DNA from: Bacteroidota bacterium
GTDB taxonomy: Bacteria; Bacteroidota; JABWAT01
Reading direction: 5' to 3'
DNA length: 64,000 bases
NCBI GenBank assembly: GCA_020161835.1
Contig: JAIUNL010000008.1
Coordinates: 20,552 to 84,551 of the forward strand
The position numbers and the translations under genes are program-made. Below the pieces are notes generated by a model, which was not told where the DNA came from, searched no databases, and saw only the letters and a list, made by a program, of their open reading frames with translations. How positions within the stretch are numbered: the stretch's first letter is position 1; the number at the start of each line of letters is the position of its first letter. Positions 25,561 through 34,434 of the stretch are shown here, one piece after another.

Positions 25561-28209
25561 ATGAAAAAGGGATGTATCCTTTTGCTTTTGATTTTCCCGT
25601 TTCTGGTTTCTGGCCAGAATCTTGTACGGATCGAATATTACTTTGACGCTGATCCGGGACAGGGAAATGGAATTCAGGTTTCTGTTTCCCTTGATTCTAC
25701 CGCTGATCTTTCGTTTTCTGCAGAAACCTCAACCCTGGAAAACGGATTTCACCGGATATTTTTCCGGGCTCAGGATGACAGTGGCAGGTGGGGGTTACCC
25801 CAATCCAAAAGTTTTATTCTTTCAAGTCAGGATCCACTGGTAAAAAACAAAATTCAAAAACTCGAGTATTTTTTTGATTCCGATCCGGGTTATGGTCTTG
25901 GAACAACCATTTCTTTTCCGGCCGATACACTTGATAATCGTTTCCTTGTTGCAGTTCCGACTGGGTTATCTCCTGGTTTCCATCGAATTTATTTCAGGTA
26001 TCAGGATGAAACCGGCGGTTGGAGTTTAGATCATTCAAGAGGATTTTTACTTGCTGACCAAAGTCCTCTGTTTTCTGCAAAAGTGTCAGGTCTGGAGTAT
26101 TATTTTGATTCTGATCCGGGGCAGGGTTCAGGAAACTGGTTACCGGTACCTGCAGATACCTTGGTTTCCCTGAACTTATCAGTAACTCTTCCTGGACTGA
26201 CCCCCGGCTTTCATGCCATTTACTTCCGCGCAAAAACAGAACTTGGTTTGTGGGGAATCCCGATAATGAAACCGCTTCTGGTTGAAAAAATTACAAGTGA
26301 CTCAACTGACCGTATTGAAATTGTTGAAACCTTTTTTGATTCAGACCCCGGTTTGGGATTGGGTAAAATGATTCAGGTTTCACCGGTACAACGGTTAACT
26401 GACTCGGTTTTGGTTGATTTAAACGGGATTGAGAATGGTATTCATAATCTGGGAATCCGTGTAAAAACAAGTTCGGACTCCTGGAGTTTTACAACCCACC
26501 GAAGTTTTATAAAACAGGGAATTCAGAATGATAATCAGGGTTTAATCTCCGGTTTCGAATTTTTTGTTGACGAGGATCCCGGCTTTGGAAAGGGAAATCC
26601 GGTACCAGTTTCGCCGGCAAATAAAATTGATAAAAATGTTATTCTGGATTTATCCGGGTTGCAAAGCGGATTTCATCTGCTTCGGTTTAGGGCATTAGAT
26701 AATCTTGGGAATTGGAGTTTGTTATCTTCCCGGCCTTTATGGGTTGAGAAGGGCAAAGGAGGCCTTTCTGAGATCGAACTGGCAGAATGGAAAATCTCAA
26801 AAAAAGGATCTGTACTTACAAATGGAGTGTTAAATTCCGCAACCCTTTCTGAGTTTGCCGGCTGGGTTGCAGACTTACCCCTTACAAACGGTGAAAATGA
26901 CAGCACCTATCAACTGGAACTTCAGGTAATGAATAATGCAGGCGTAAAATCTCTGGCAATGAAGAGAGACTTTTCCATCAGGCAGTTTAACAATATTCTG
27001 ATCAGTTGGAAAAATCAAGAAGCCCGTGATTCAATTGCAGCAGTTTTGACCGCCAATAACCTTGTCTTTGATAACCTTGACCGATCAGCAGGTGATACAT
27101 CCTGGGTAAACTGGAAGACTATTTTCTGGGATGAACCCGGTTCACTTACATCCAGCCAAAGAAATGGAATAAAACGATTTCTGGATCAGGGAAACGAACG
27201 GTCACTGATTCTTGCCGGTGAAAATGTGGTTTATTCACATGGTACAACCGGGACTATGCCAGATACTTCCTTTCTTTACAATTATCTGAGGGTTAAACCT
27301 GTTTCAAATGATATCAATGGTGAGAACCCAACTATTCCAATTTTTGGGGATGGCATTTCACCGGGTTCAGTTTCAACTCTTACATCACTGTCACCTGATG
27401 CAATGAAACCGGTAAATGGATCGTTTGTAGCAGCGCAATATTCCGGATTAAGTTCAGTTGATACGGTAGCTGGCATTTATTTTAATGGACCAGCCAATGT
27501 TGCTGTTCTGGGATTCGGTTTTAACCAGGTTTCTGAAATGGGAATTGAAAGTTTTCTATACGGAATTCCTGATTGGCTCAATCAGATAGGCGGTACACTT
27601 CCCGTTGAAATTTCTGATTTTTCTGGATTCTGGGATGGTAAGTCCGTTCAACTCAGTTGGAAAACGAGTTCAGAAACCGCTAATGCCGGTTTTGAAATCC
27701 AGGTTAAAACAGATGCAGAAACAACTGGCGAACAAAGTTCAAATACTTCGGCAAGCTGGATTTCAGTTGGATTTGTTAAAGGTGCCGGAACGACACAATC
27801 CACCCAAAACTATGATTTCACGCATAATATTAAGGCAAAACGGGGAATTATTACCTATCGACTCAGGCAAATTGATCTAAATGGAAGGATTTTAGACGGA
27901 GTTCCATTATTAATTGAAATTGGTGTACCAGATCAATTTATCCTCAGTCAGAATTATCCGAATCCGTTCAATAACTCAACTACCATCAATTTTCAGCTTC
28001 CGGTTAACAGACAGGTATCCCTTGAAATATACAATATTCTGGGTCAGAGGGTTAGAACTTTGGTAAACCAACCCTTGCTCGCAGATTATTATTCATTTTC
28101 CTGGGATGGGCGTGATGATTCGGGGAGAATGGCTGCATCCGGACAGTATTTATACCGGTTATCAGCAGGGGAAAACAGAAAAGTATTGAGGATGGTCTTT
28201 CTGAAATAA
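25561..28209 (+). CDS. Secreted protein with five 77-residue DxDPGxG repeats and type IX tail
   Basis: This 882-aa protein has a signal peptide (LLLLIFPFLVSG). Five repeats start near residues 25, 102, 179, 256 and 332. Each opens with E-[YTF]-[YF]-F-D-[AS]-DPG-x-G-x-G and contains GFH-x-[IL]-x-[FI]-R plus a W-[GS] near the end. The acidic, glycine-rich opening resembles a metal-binding loop. A region of about 450-680 resembles a ThuA/glutamine-amidotransferase-like domain (ILISWKNQEARDSIAAVL, RSLILAGENV) and may be inactive. The end is a Por/type IX sorting domain (QNYPNPFNNSTTINFQLP ... YRLSAG). Start chosen at the ATG after GGAG; a GTG at 25534 overlaps the previous stop. Function unknown, probably surface-exposed. 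Confidence 0.75.
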   Translation: MKKGCILLLLIFPFLVSGQNLVRIEYYFDADPGQGNGIQVSVSLDSTADLSFSAETSTLENGFHRIFFRAQDDSGRWGLPQSKSFILSSQDPLVKNKIQKLEYFFDSDPGYGLGTTISFPADTLDNRFLVAVPTGLSPGFHRIYFRYQDETGGWSLDHSRGFLLADQSPLFSAKVSGLEYYFDSDPGQGSGNWLPVPADTLVSLNLSVTLPGLTPGFHAIYFRAKTELGLWGIPIMKPLLVEKITSDSTDRIEIVETFFDSDPGLGLGKMIQVSPVQRLTDSVLVDLNGIENGIHNLGIRVKTSSDSWSFTTHRSFIKQGIQNDNQGLISGFEFFVDEDPGFGKGNPVPVSPANKIDKNVILDLSGLQSGFHLLRFRALDNLGNWSLLSSRPLWVEKGKGGLSEIELAEWKISKKGSVLTNGVLNSATLSEFAGWVADLPLTNGENDSTYQLELQVMNNAGVKSLAMKRDFSIRQFNNILISWKNQEARDSIAAVLTANNLVFDNLDRSAGDTSWVNWKTIFWDEPGSLTSSQRNGIKRFLDQGNERSLILAGENVVYSHGTTGTMPDTSFLYNYLRVKPVSNDINGENPTIPIFGDGISPGSVSTLTSLSPDAMKPVNGSFVAAQYSGLSSVDTVAGIYFNGPANVAVLGFGFNQVSEMGIESFLYGIPDWLNQIGGTLPVEISDFSGFWDGKSVQLSWKTSSETANAGFEIQVKTDAETTGEQSSNTSASWISVGFVKGAGTTQSTQNYDFTHNIKAKRGIITYRLRQIDLNGRILDGVPLLIEIGVPDQFILSQNYPNPFNNSTTINFQLPVNRQVSLEIYNILGQRVRTLVNQPLLADYYSFSWDGRDDSGRMAASGQYLYRLSAGENRKVLRMVFLK

Positions 28210-28236
28210 AAGGTATTATGATTTCAGTTAAATTTT

Positions 28237-28275
28237 CCGGTCACTTCAATTACCAAAGTGACCGGTGTTTTAGAA
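28237..28275 (+). terminator. Intrinsic terminator-like hairpin (inverted copy)
   Basis: The 10-bp perfect stem CCGGTCACTT / AAGTGACCGG (28237-28246 with 28256-28265) is followed by TGTTTTAG. It lies 27 bp after the repeat protein gene and is a near-identical inverted copy of the hairpin at 22936-22964. Confidence 0.7.
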
Positions 28276-28355
28276 TTTATGCGTACAACGTACCACTTGT
28301 AACTTATAATCCCGAAGTGAATTCGGGATCATCGCTTCGCTCGACTTTTTCTCAT

Positions 28356-28452
28356 AAAACACGGGCACTTCGACTCCGCTCAGTGTCCGTGTTTTACCAC
28401 TTACCACTTATAACTTACCACTTGCAACTTATAACTTATAACTTGTCACTGG
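28356..28452. repeat. Nested hairpin plus heptad array overlapping ybjQ stop
   Basis: The hairpin has outer arms AAAACACGG/CCGTGTTTT (28356-28395) around the core GCACTTCGACTCCGCTCAGT. It is followed by about eight heptad units (CCACTTA/TAACTTA). The last units overlap the 3' end of the minus-strand ybjQ-like gene and supply its final Lys, Leu and stop codons. Confidence 0.8.
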
Positions 28453-28765
28453 TAACAACCGCCGTTCCGCTCGCAGTTACCATCAGCATCGATCCGCCTG
28501 ATCCCAACACTTCATAATCCAGATCAATCCCAACGACGGCATTGGCACCTTTTTGACTTGCTGCCATTTCAAGTTCCTGCAGTGCGATTTCACGGGCTTT
28601 GGCTAGTTCCCGTTCATAGGTTTGTGATCTGCCGCCAACAATATCAGTTATGCTGGCAAAAAGATCTTTAAAAACATTTGCACCCATAATTGCTTCGCCA
28701 GTCACAATTCCCTTATACTCTTTAATGGTTTTTCCTTCGATTGTATTTGTTGTTGTGAGTATCAT
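28436..28765 (-). CDS. YbjQ/UPF0145 family protein
   Basis: This 109-aa cytoplasmic protein matches the YbjQ family over its full usual length (about 105 aa): the [24 protein letters not shown] opening, the [15 protein letters not shown] central helix and the [13 protein letters not shown] core strand. The family is sometimes called 'heavy-metal-binding' but its role is not established. AAGGAG precedes the ATG. It stands alone between two plus-strand units. The C-terminus (TSDKL) is encoded within a heptad repeat array, so the last residues may vary between relatives. Confidence 0.9.
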   Translation of the reverse strand: MILTTTNTIEGKTIKEYKGIVTGEAIMGANVFKDLFASITDIVGGRSQTYERELAKAREIALQELEMAASQKGANAVVGIDLDYEVLGSGGSMLMVTASGTAVVTSDKL

Positions 28766-28944
28766 GTTGAGCTCCTTTTAGTTTTTTTAAAATCCATCAG
28801 CAGTTAAACGCTTCAGAAATGTCTTTAGTTTCAGCGAAGAATTCAATCAGGAATGAAAAAATGTTACGTTTTGAAACTGGTAAAACTTTTTTATTTGACT
28901 GCCGTAAAACCGGCTAAACAATTTTAACCAACCCTGGAGTTTTT

Positions 28945-29391
28945 ATGAACAAATGGCTTACCATTCTCGCACTTGCCGGATTGGCTTTTTCCTGTGACTC
29001 CCCTGAAGTACCCGATTACAAAACCAAAGTAACAACTGACCGCACTGAATATACTGTCGGTGACTCGGTTTTGGTTAATATTATGAATGATATGGATCAG
29101 GTTATCTATATTTCCATTGATGGTACTGACTCCTCTTTGGTTGATTACCAGCTCCAGCAAAAGACCGTTGAAAACTGGAAAACGGTTGTGGCCAGTCATG
29201 TGATTCCTAGTGGAAAAGTATATTCTTTGAATGCCGGAAGTAGTCTGTCATATAAATTCGCACTACCAGTTGTTCCGGCCGGAGGTGTGAATATTTTCAG
29301 AGTTAACCACCGGATCTTCATGAATCAGGACATGACGAAATCAATTGGAAGTCAGCAGACGATCTCGAATTCTTTTTTTGTTTACGAATAA
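28945..29391 (+). CDS. Small lipoprotein with Ig-like fold, unknown function
   Basis: This 148-aa protein has a lipobox (AFSC, Cys17). The body looks like a single beta-sandwich: VTTDRTEYTVGDSVLVNI opens like bacterial Ig/CARDB-type domains, followed by alternating strands to the C-terminus. TGGAG precedes the ATG. It is a single gene ended by the terminator at 29412. I do not recognise a specific family. Confidence 0.65.
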   Translation: MNKWLTILALAGLAFSCDSPEVPDYKTKVTTDRTEYTVGDSVLVNIMNDMDQVIYISIDGTDSSLVDYQLQQKTVENWKTVVASHVIPSGKVYSLNAGSSLSYKFALPVVPAGGVNIFRVNHRIFMNQDMTKSIGSQQTISNSFFVYE

Positions 29392-29411
29392 ATTGTTGTT
29401 GAATGGTTGGA

Positions 29412-29449
29412 ACGGCTGTCACTGAACTCATTGGCAGTCGTTTTTTTTT
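29412..29449 (+). terminator. Intrinsic terminator
   Basis: A 10-bp stem with two G-T pairs (ACGGCTGTCA / TGGCAGTCGT, 29412-29421 with 29432-29441) is followed by a run of nine T. It lies 20 bp after the small lipoprotein gene. Confidence 0.85.
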
Positions 29450-29530
29450 GATTTCTTATCTACCCCAGATCAATATCCCGAATTTACTCATCCCATTCTG
29501 TTAAAGTTTTTCTTCTTCATCTGAATCTGA

Positions 29531-29538
29531 TATATTTG
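29531..29538 (+). promoter_or_regulatory. Possible Bacteroidota-type -7 element
   Basis: TATATTTG matches the TAnnTTTG consensus and lies about 29 nt before the phosphatase start. The -33 region is T-rich but lacks a clear TTG. Confidence 0.4.
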
Positions 29539-29566
29539 TTCTTCATTTTTTACATGGAGGATAATT

Positions 29567-31201
29567 TTGTCCCGTCTATTTTTATTTACTCTGCTTTTAT
29601 TCCCGCTTTTACTCTCTGCTCAGGCACCCAAGCCAAAATTGATAGTTGGAATTGTTATTGATCAGATGAGATATGATTATCTTGAAAGATTTTCTGCCGG
29701 ATATGGAAAGAATGGTTTCCTCCGGTTAAAAAATGAGGGCTCGAACTTTACCAACGGCCACTTCAATTATGTTCCTACCTATACGGCACCCGGCCATGCA
29801 ACTGTTTATACGGGTACCACCCCTCACTATCACGGCATCATTTCAAATGATTGGTACGAAGGAACAGAAGATAAAGAAATTTATGTAGTTGATGATCCAG
29901 CTTATGAAACAGTTGGAAGTTCAACAAGTGCAGGTAAAAGCTCTCCACACAGATTAAAAACGCCAACGATTACTGATCAGTTTAAAATTGACAATCCAAA
30001 TTCCCGGGTTTTTTCTGTTTCGATCAAGGATCGTGGATCAGTTTTGCCCGGTGGGTTCATGGCAAATGGTGCCTGGTGGTTTGATGGAAAATCGGGAAAT
30101 TTTGTAACCTCATCTTATTATCAGAAATCTCAACCTGAATGGGCTGAATCTTTTAATTCAAAACAGATTGCAAAATCCCTGATGGCCAAATCGTGGGAAT
30201 TAAAGGCTAACTCAGACCTTTACCGTGTTCAAACCCGTGATGAAGTTCCCTGGGAATATGATATTTTCAAAGAAAAGGATACCAGTTTCCCTCATGATTT
30301 TTCAGGACTGACTGAAATCGAAAAGCTCGACAAAATTAAAACCACACCATTTGGAAATGAAATTCTGCTTCAGTTTGCTCAATCGCTGATAACAGGTGAA
30401 AATATTGGAAAGAAACGGGATGCTGATTTTCTGGCTATTTCTTTTTCTTCACCTGATTATATTGGTCACACCTTCGGTCCAAACTCAGTTGAAGTTATGG
30501 ATACCTACATCCGTCTTGACGACCAGATTTCCCGTTTACTTAAAACTCTCGATGATCAGGTTGGAAAAGGGAATTATCTTCTTTTCCTGACGGCTGATCA
30601 TGCTGTCGGTGAAGCACACGGATTTCTTGAAGAAAATCATATTCCCCATGGATATTATTCAAGAAAAGCAACAACCGATTCATTGTCTGCTTATCTGAAA
30701 ACTAAATTTGGTGTTTCAGATTTGGTAATCAATATTTCTAATAATCAGGTTTTTTTGAATCATGCTGTTGCTGATCAAAACAAAATTAACTTTGAAGAAT
30801 TGCAAACGGCTACCGCTTATTGGATCAGAACTCAAATGGAAATGGTAAGTGAAATTCAACTCAGAAAAAATCTGGACGGCAAATCTGCTAAAAGGGATTT
30901 GGAGAATATGATTTTAAATGGTTGGAACCCGGCCAGGTCAGGCGATGTTGCCTTTTTACTGAGACCTCACTTTCTCGAAGGAAAAACTGAAATAGGTGCT
31001 ACACACGGTTCTCCTTTCAGATATGACACACACGTTCCCATTTTGTTTTACGGATGGAATGTACCCATCCAGGAAAATAATGAACAGGTTTTTGTTGTTG
31101 ATGTCGCTGCAACTGTTGCTGACCTGCTTCACATCCAGCCACCCCCGGCTTGTATTGGGCTTCCATTAATTAAGCCAAGTATAAAACAATCAGGTCACTG
31201 A
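29567..31201 (+). CDS. PafA-like alkaline phosphatase (secreted)
   Basis: This 544-aa alkaline-phosphatase-superfamily enzyme has a signal peptide (LFTLLLFPLLLSAQ). The first metal-binding Asp is in GIVIDQMRYDY. The nucleophile Thr is in PTYTAPGHATVYTGTTP. Further metal ligands are in FSSPDYIGHTFGP and LTADHAVGEA, and a late His is in IGATHGSPFRYDTHVP. This order matches PafA, the Ca-independent phosphate-monoesterase of Bacteroidota that releases phosphate in the periplasm. The start is a TTG with GGAGG six nt upstream; the nearby ATG is in another frame. The last residues (SGH) and stop lie inside a dispersed repeat (31191-31220). Confidence 0.88.
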   Translation: MSRLFLFTLLLFPLLLSAQAPKPKLIVGIVIDQMRYDYLERFSAGYGKNGFLRLKNEGSNFTNGHFNYVPTYTAPGHATVYTGTTPHYHGIISNDWYEGTEDKEIYVVDDPAYETVGSSTSAGKSSPHRLKTPTITDQFKIDNPNSRVFSVSIKDRGSVLPGGFMANGAWWFDGKSGNFVTSSYYQKSQPEWAESFNSKQIAKSLMAKSWELKANSDLYRVQTRDEVPWEYDIFKEKDTSFPHDFSGLTEIEKLDKIKTTPFGNEILLQFAQSLITGENIGKKRDADFLAISFSSPDYIGHTFGPNSVEVMDTYIRLDDQISRLLKTLDDQVGKGNYLLFLTADHAVGEAHGFLEENHIPHGYYSRKATTDSLSAYLKTKFGVSDLVINISNNQVFLNHAVADQNKINFEELQTATAYWIRTQMEMVSEIQLRKNLDGKSAKRDLENMILNGWNPARSGDVAFLLRPHFLEGKTEIGATHGSPFRYDTHVPILFYGWNVPIQENNEQVFVVDVAATVADLLHIQPPPACIGLPLIKPSIKQSGH

Positions 31202-31220
31202 GCGGAGTCGAAGTGCCCTG
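31191..31220. repeat. Dispersed hairpin element overlapping phosphatase stop
   Basis: A copy of the TCACTGAGCGGAGTCGAAGTG core lies within short arms CAGG/CCTG. The TGA stop of the phosphatase gene (31199-31201) lies within it. Confidence 0.75.
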
Positions 31221-31253
31221 AAATTCAAAACTCAAAATTCAGAATTCAAAATT

Positions 31254-31565
31254 ATGATCTTTCCCTGGCAAACACTTCTTGGATTACTCATTCAACACGG
31301 ACCAACCGTCGTTTCAAAAGTAAAACAGGTGATAACAGATCGCACTGAGAAAAAAGCAGGTGCTGATCAGAATGACCAGATTCACCGTCTTGAAGCAATT
31401 GTTGAGCGACTCAATAGTCGCAATGATCAGCTTCAGCAGGATGTTGAACAAATCCGCCAGGAAAATCAGAACCTTCAAAAAATTGTGCAATGGCTTGTAT
31501 TTTATGTGGTCATTGTTTCACTTGTTTTAATACTCTGGATTATTTTTAGTTTTAAAAACAGTTAA
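31254..31565 (+). CDS. Small coiled-coil membrane protein
   Basis: This 103-aa protein has a short N-terminal hydrophobic segment, a strong heptad coiled coil (about residues 40-80, LEAIVERLNSRNDQLQQDVE) and one C-terminal transmembrane helix (WLVFYVVIVSLVLILWIIF). It could be a tail-anchored inner-membrane protein. No ribosome-binding site is obvious. It ends 17 bp before acetyl-CoA synthetase and may be its operon partner. No family recognised. Confidence 0.6.
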   Translation: MIFPWQTLLGLLIQHGPTVVSKVKQVITDRTEKKAGADQNDQIHRLEAIVERLNSRNDQLQQDVEQIRQENQNLQKIVQWLVFYVVIVSLVLILWIIFSFKNS

Positions 31566-31582
31566 GTTGTTGGAGATCAGTG

Positions 31583-33496
31583 ATGAAAGATAAACACCAC
31601 CACCATGTTGATTATGATGCCGAATTTATAAATCCGTCAAAAGATGTTGTAAAGCAGGCTTTGATTAAAGACTATGATAAAATATATAAAAGATCAGTTG
31701 AAGACCGTGAAGGATTCTGGGCTGAAGAAGCTAAGAAGTTAACCTGGTTCAAAAAGTGGGATAAAGTTCTTGACGATAGTAAAAAGCCGTTTTACAAATG
31801 GTTTACGGGCGGAAAGTTTAACATAATCGCCAATGCCATTGACCGGCATTTGAAAAACTGGCGCAGAAATAAGCTGGCGATTATCTGGGAAGGTGAACCC
31901 GGTGATGTTAAAACCATGTCTTATCACGCCCTGAACCGGGAAGTTTCAAAGTTTGCGAATGTTCTTAAAAGCATGGGCGTTCACAAAGGTGAAGTCGTCA
32001 CCATTTATATGCCTCAGATTCCGGAGTTACCAATTGCCATGCTGGCCTGTGCAAAAATTGGTGCGATCCACTCTGTAATTTACGGTGGCTTCAGTGCAGA
32101 AGCACTTGCCGGAAGAATCGAAGATGCGAAGAGCAGAACGCTCATAACAGCAGATGGGGGCTTTCGACGGGGAAATATTACCGATTTAAAGGGAATTGCC
32201 AATGAAGCAATGAGACGTTCTGCTACGATTGAAGTTTGTATCGTAGTTAAAAGAACGGCTCAGGATGTTCACATGCAGGGTGACCGTGATTTCTGGTATC
32301 ATGACCTGATGGCTCTACCCATTGCAAATCCGAAATGTGAAACAGAAGTCATGGATGCTGAAGATCCGCTGTTTATTCTGTACACTTCAGGTACAACAGG
32401 GAAACCAAAAGGACTTATGCATTCCCATGGTGGTTATGCAGTTTATACGTCTACCACACACAAATATGTTTTTGATATCAAGGATGAAGACCGCTGGTGG
32501 TGTGCTGCTGATCCGGGCTGGATCACCGGACATAGTTATCTGGTTTATTCGCCTTTGATCAATGGTGCAACACTCATGATGTATGAAGGTGCCCCAAACC
32601 ATCCGTATCCGAACCGGTGGTGGAGTATGGTTGAAAAATACGGCATTACCATTCTTTACACGTCGCCCACTGCAATCCGTGGTTTGATGCGGTTTGGTGA
32701 ATCCTGGCCAAATCGTCATGATCTGACTTCATTGCGTTTGCTTGGCTCAGTAGGAGAACCAATCAACCCGGAAGCCTGGAAATGGTATCACCGTGTAATA
32801 GGTGGCGGAAAGTGTCCCATCATGGATACCTGGTGGCAAACTGAAACTGGCGGATTCGTTATTACACCTCTTCCAATCACGGCGTTGAAACCGGGTTCAG
32901 CTACAAAACCGTTCTTTGGTCACGAAGTTGCCATTGTAGATGAGCAGGGAAATCAGGTTGCAGATGGTGAAGAAGGAAAACTGGTACTTCAGGCTCCATG
33001 GCCGGGAATGGCAAGATCAATTTGGGGTGATCCTGACCGGTTTAAAGAAACTTACTGGAAAGATTATGAAAAGCAAGGCTGGTATAAAGCCGGAGATGCT
33101 GCCCGTAAAGATAAAGACGGCTATTTCTGGATTATTGGCCGGATTGATGACGTCATCAAGGTTTCAGGTTATCGCCTTGGTACTGCTGAAATTGAAAGTG
33201 CTCTGATCACGCATTATGCTGTTTCTGAGTCTGCGGTTGTTGGCTTACCTCATGAAATAAAAGGTAACGCCATTCACTGTTACGTTATTCTTCGTGCCGG
33301 AATGACTGGAAATAAAGCACTCGAGGAAGAATTAAAAGAACATGTGAGCAGGGAATTGGGTCCTATCGCCAAACCTGAACATATTGAATTCGTTGATAGC
33401 CTGCCCAAAACCCGAAGTGGCAAAATCATGCGCAGAGTTCTGAAAGCCCGTGCATTGGGGCAGGATGTCGGCGATATTTCTACACTCGAAGAATGA
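31583..33496 (+). CDS. acs: Acetyl-CoA synthetase (AMP-forming)
   Basis: This 637-aa cytoplasmic enzyme activates acetate to acetyl-CoA through acetyl-AMP. Landmarks: the P-loop-like YTSGTTGKPKGLMHSHGGY, DPGWITGHSYLVYSPL, the acetate/AMP motif DTWWQTETGGFVITPLP, the hinge region FWIIGRIDDVIKVSGYR, and the C-terminal SGKIMRR whose Lys is the usual acetylation site. The length fits Acs (about 650 aa); the Trp in the DTWWQTE pocket favours acetate over longer acids. The ATG at 31583 follows GGAG; a GTG precedes it. A strong terminator follows at 33512. Confidence 0.94.
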   Translation: MKDKHHHHVDYDAEFINPSKDVVKQALIKDYDKIYKRSVEDREGFWAEEAKKLTWFKKWDKVLDDSKKPFYKWFTGGKFNIIANAIDRHLKNWRRNKLAIIWEGEPGDVKTMSYHALNREVSKFANVLKSMGVHKGEVVTIYMPQIPELPIAMLACAKIGAIHSVIYGGFSAEALAGRIEDAKSRTLITADGGFRRGNITDLKGIANEAMRRSATIEVCIVVKRTAQDVHMQGDRDFWYHDLMALPIANPKCETEVMDAEDPLFILYTSGTTGKPKGLMHSHGGYAVYTSTTHKYVFDIKDEDRWWCAADPGWITGHSYLVYSPLINGATLMMYEGAPNHPYPNRWWSMVEKYGITILYTSPTAIRGLMRFGESWPNRHDLTSLRLLGSVGEPINPEAWKWYHRVIGGGKCPIMDTWWQTETGGFVITPLPITALKPGSATKPFFGHEVAIVDEQGNQVADGEEGKLVLQAPWPGMARSIWGDPDRFKETYWKDYEKQGWYKAGDAARKDKDGYFWIIGRIDDVIKVSGYRLGTAEIESALITHYAVSESAVVGLPHEIKGNAIHCYVILRAGMTGNKALEEELKEHVSRELGPIAKPEHIEFVDSLPKTRSGKIMRRVLKARALGQDVGDISTLEE

Positions 33497-33511
33497 TGCT
33501 GTTTGTTTAAT

Positions 33512-33549
33512 AAAAAAGCCCCGTTTTCTTCTGAAAACGGGGCTTTTTT
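33512..33549. terminator. Strong intrinsic terminator (bidirectional)
   Basis: A 17-bp stem (AAAAAAGCCCCGTTTTC and its complement) with a 4-nt TTCT loop has T-runs on both strands. It lies between the convergent acs and beta-barrel genes and can serve both. Confidence 0.95.
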
Positions 33550-33551
33550 AT

Positions 33552-33588
33552 GACTTATTACTTGCCACTTATCACTTACCACTTGTTC
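33552..33588. repeat. Heptanucleotide array
   Basis: Five units with a 7-bp period (CTTATTA, CTTGCCA, CTTATCA, CTTACCA, CTTGTTC) lie between the terminator and the stop codon of the minus-strand beta-barrel gene. Confidence 0.75.
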
Positions 33589-34434
33589 CTAGTATTCAGA
33601 TTCAAACGAATAAAGCCGGGTTATGTTAAACCCTAAATAAAAATGGCGGCCTGTATAATCTGCGTTTGTCCCGAGTAAGGAACTAATCGTTGAAATATGC
33701 TGGGTATTTGATGCAACCAACTGAAACGTATGCCCTGAAATTTCAAGATTCACACCTGCTGAAATGCTGTTATATTTATAAGTAGTCCGTGAATTGCCAT
33801 TCATCTCATTCCGGTTGAAAAGGGGAGACCACTCGAAAACCAGCCCAACCTTTTTTGTCAGAATGTAGTTAACCGCTACATTTGCACCATAAATGGGCTG
33901 TGCACCGATGAAATTATCCTTATTTTCAAGTCTTTGGATGTAAAACGGACTAACCTGGGTAGAAAATTCTTTGGTCCACTTTCTTGCAACCAGGGGCATC
34001 AGCATGAGGTGAGTTTGTTCTGCACCCGTGGTCGTGGCAAAAGCAGCTTCACCATACAAACTTAGTGTTACCGGACTTCCACCTTCAACTTTCTGACTGA
34101 TCAGTTTATATTGACTATGTACTTCATAAGTTTTCAGGGCACCTGCACCGCCTAAACGTGAAAAACCGGCCATAATATCGTCTGTGATGGCGTAATCCAA
34201 TCCAAAATAAACTGAAGCGCCAAGATCAATGCCGAATAAATCTTTAAGGCCTGTATATGAATCGCCAAAACGGTGTCCCATTCTGAACTCAAGTGTTTGA
34301 CCAAATAACTGATCAACTGACCTCTGATTAATAATTTGAGTACTTCTGAAGGTTCTTGAAACGGGAGTTAATTCTGTCGAAACTGAATCTTCCATCCCTG
34401 AAAAAAGCAGTAATAATCCAATAAAAAAAGTCAT
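33589..34434 (-). CDS. Outer-membrane beta-barrel protein (DUF5777-like)
   Basis: This 281-aa protein has a short N-terminal signal sequence and about ten amphipathic strands. It ends in an aromatic-rich strand (YLGFNITRLYSFESEY), as outer-membrane barrels do. The FRMGHRFGDSY and DYAITDDIMAGFSRLG segments resemble the DUF5777 family, which in Bacteroidota occurs beside YceI and cytochrome c genes. It is the last gene of a four-gene operon; its ATG overlaps the stop of the upstream YceI gene (ATGA) and AAAGGAG lies inside that gene. A role in binding or passing a ligand handled by YceI is possible but unproven. Confidence 0.7.
   Translation of the reverse strand: MTFFIGLLLLFSGMEDSVSTELTPVSRTFRSTQIINQRSVDQLFGQTLEFRMGHRFGDSYTGLKDLFGIDLGASVYFGLDYAITDDIMAGFSRLGGAGALKTYEVHSQYKLISQKVEGGSPVTLSLYGEAAFATTTGAEQTHLMLMPLVARKWTKEFSTQVSPFYIQRLENKDNFIGAQPIYGANVAVNYILTKKVGLVFEWSPLFNRNEMNGNSRTTYKYNSISAGVNLEISGHTFQLVASNTQHISTISSLLGTNADYTGRHFYLGFNITRLYSFESEY

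Noticed and set aside
25900..26900. Internal repeats of the 882-aa protein as recent tandem DNA duplication
   Set aside because: The five repeats are conserved at the protein level but clearly diverged in DNA sequence, so they are old.
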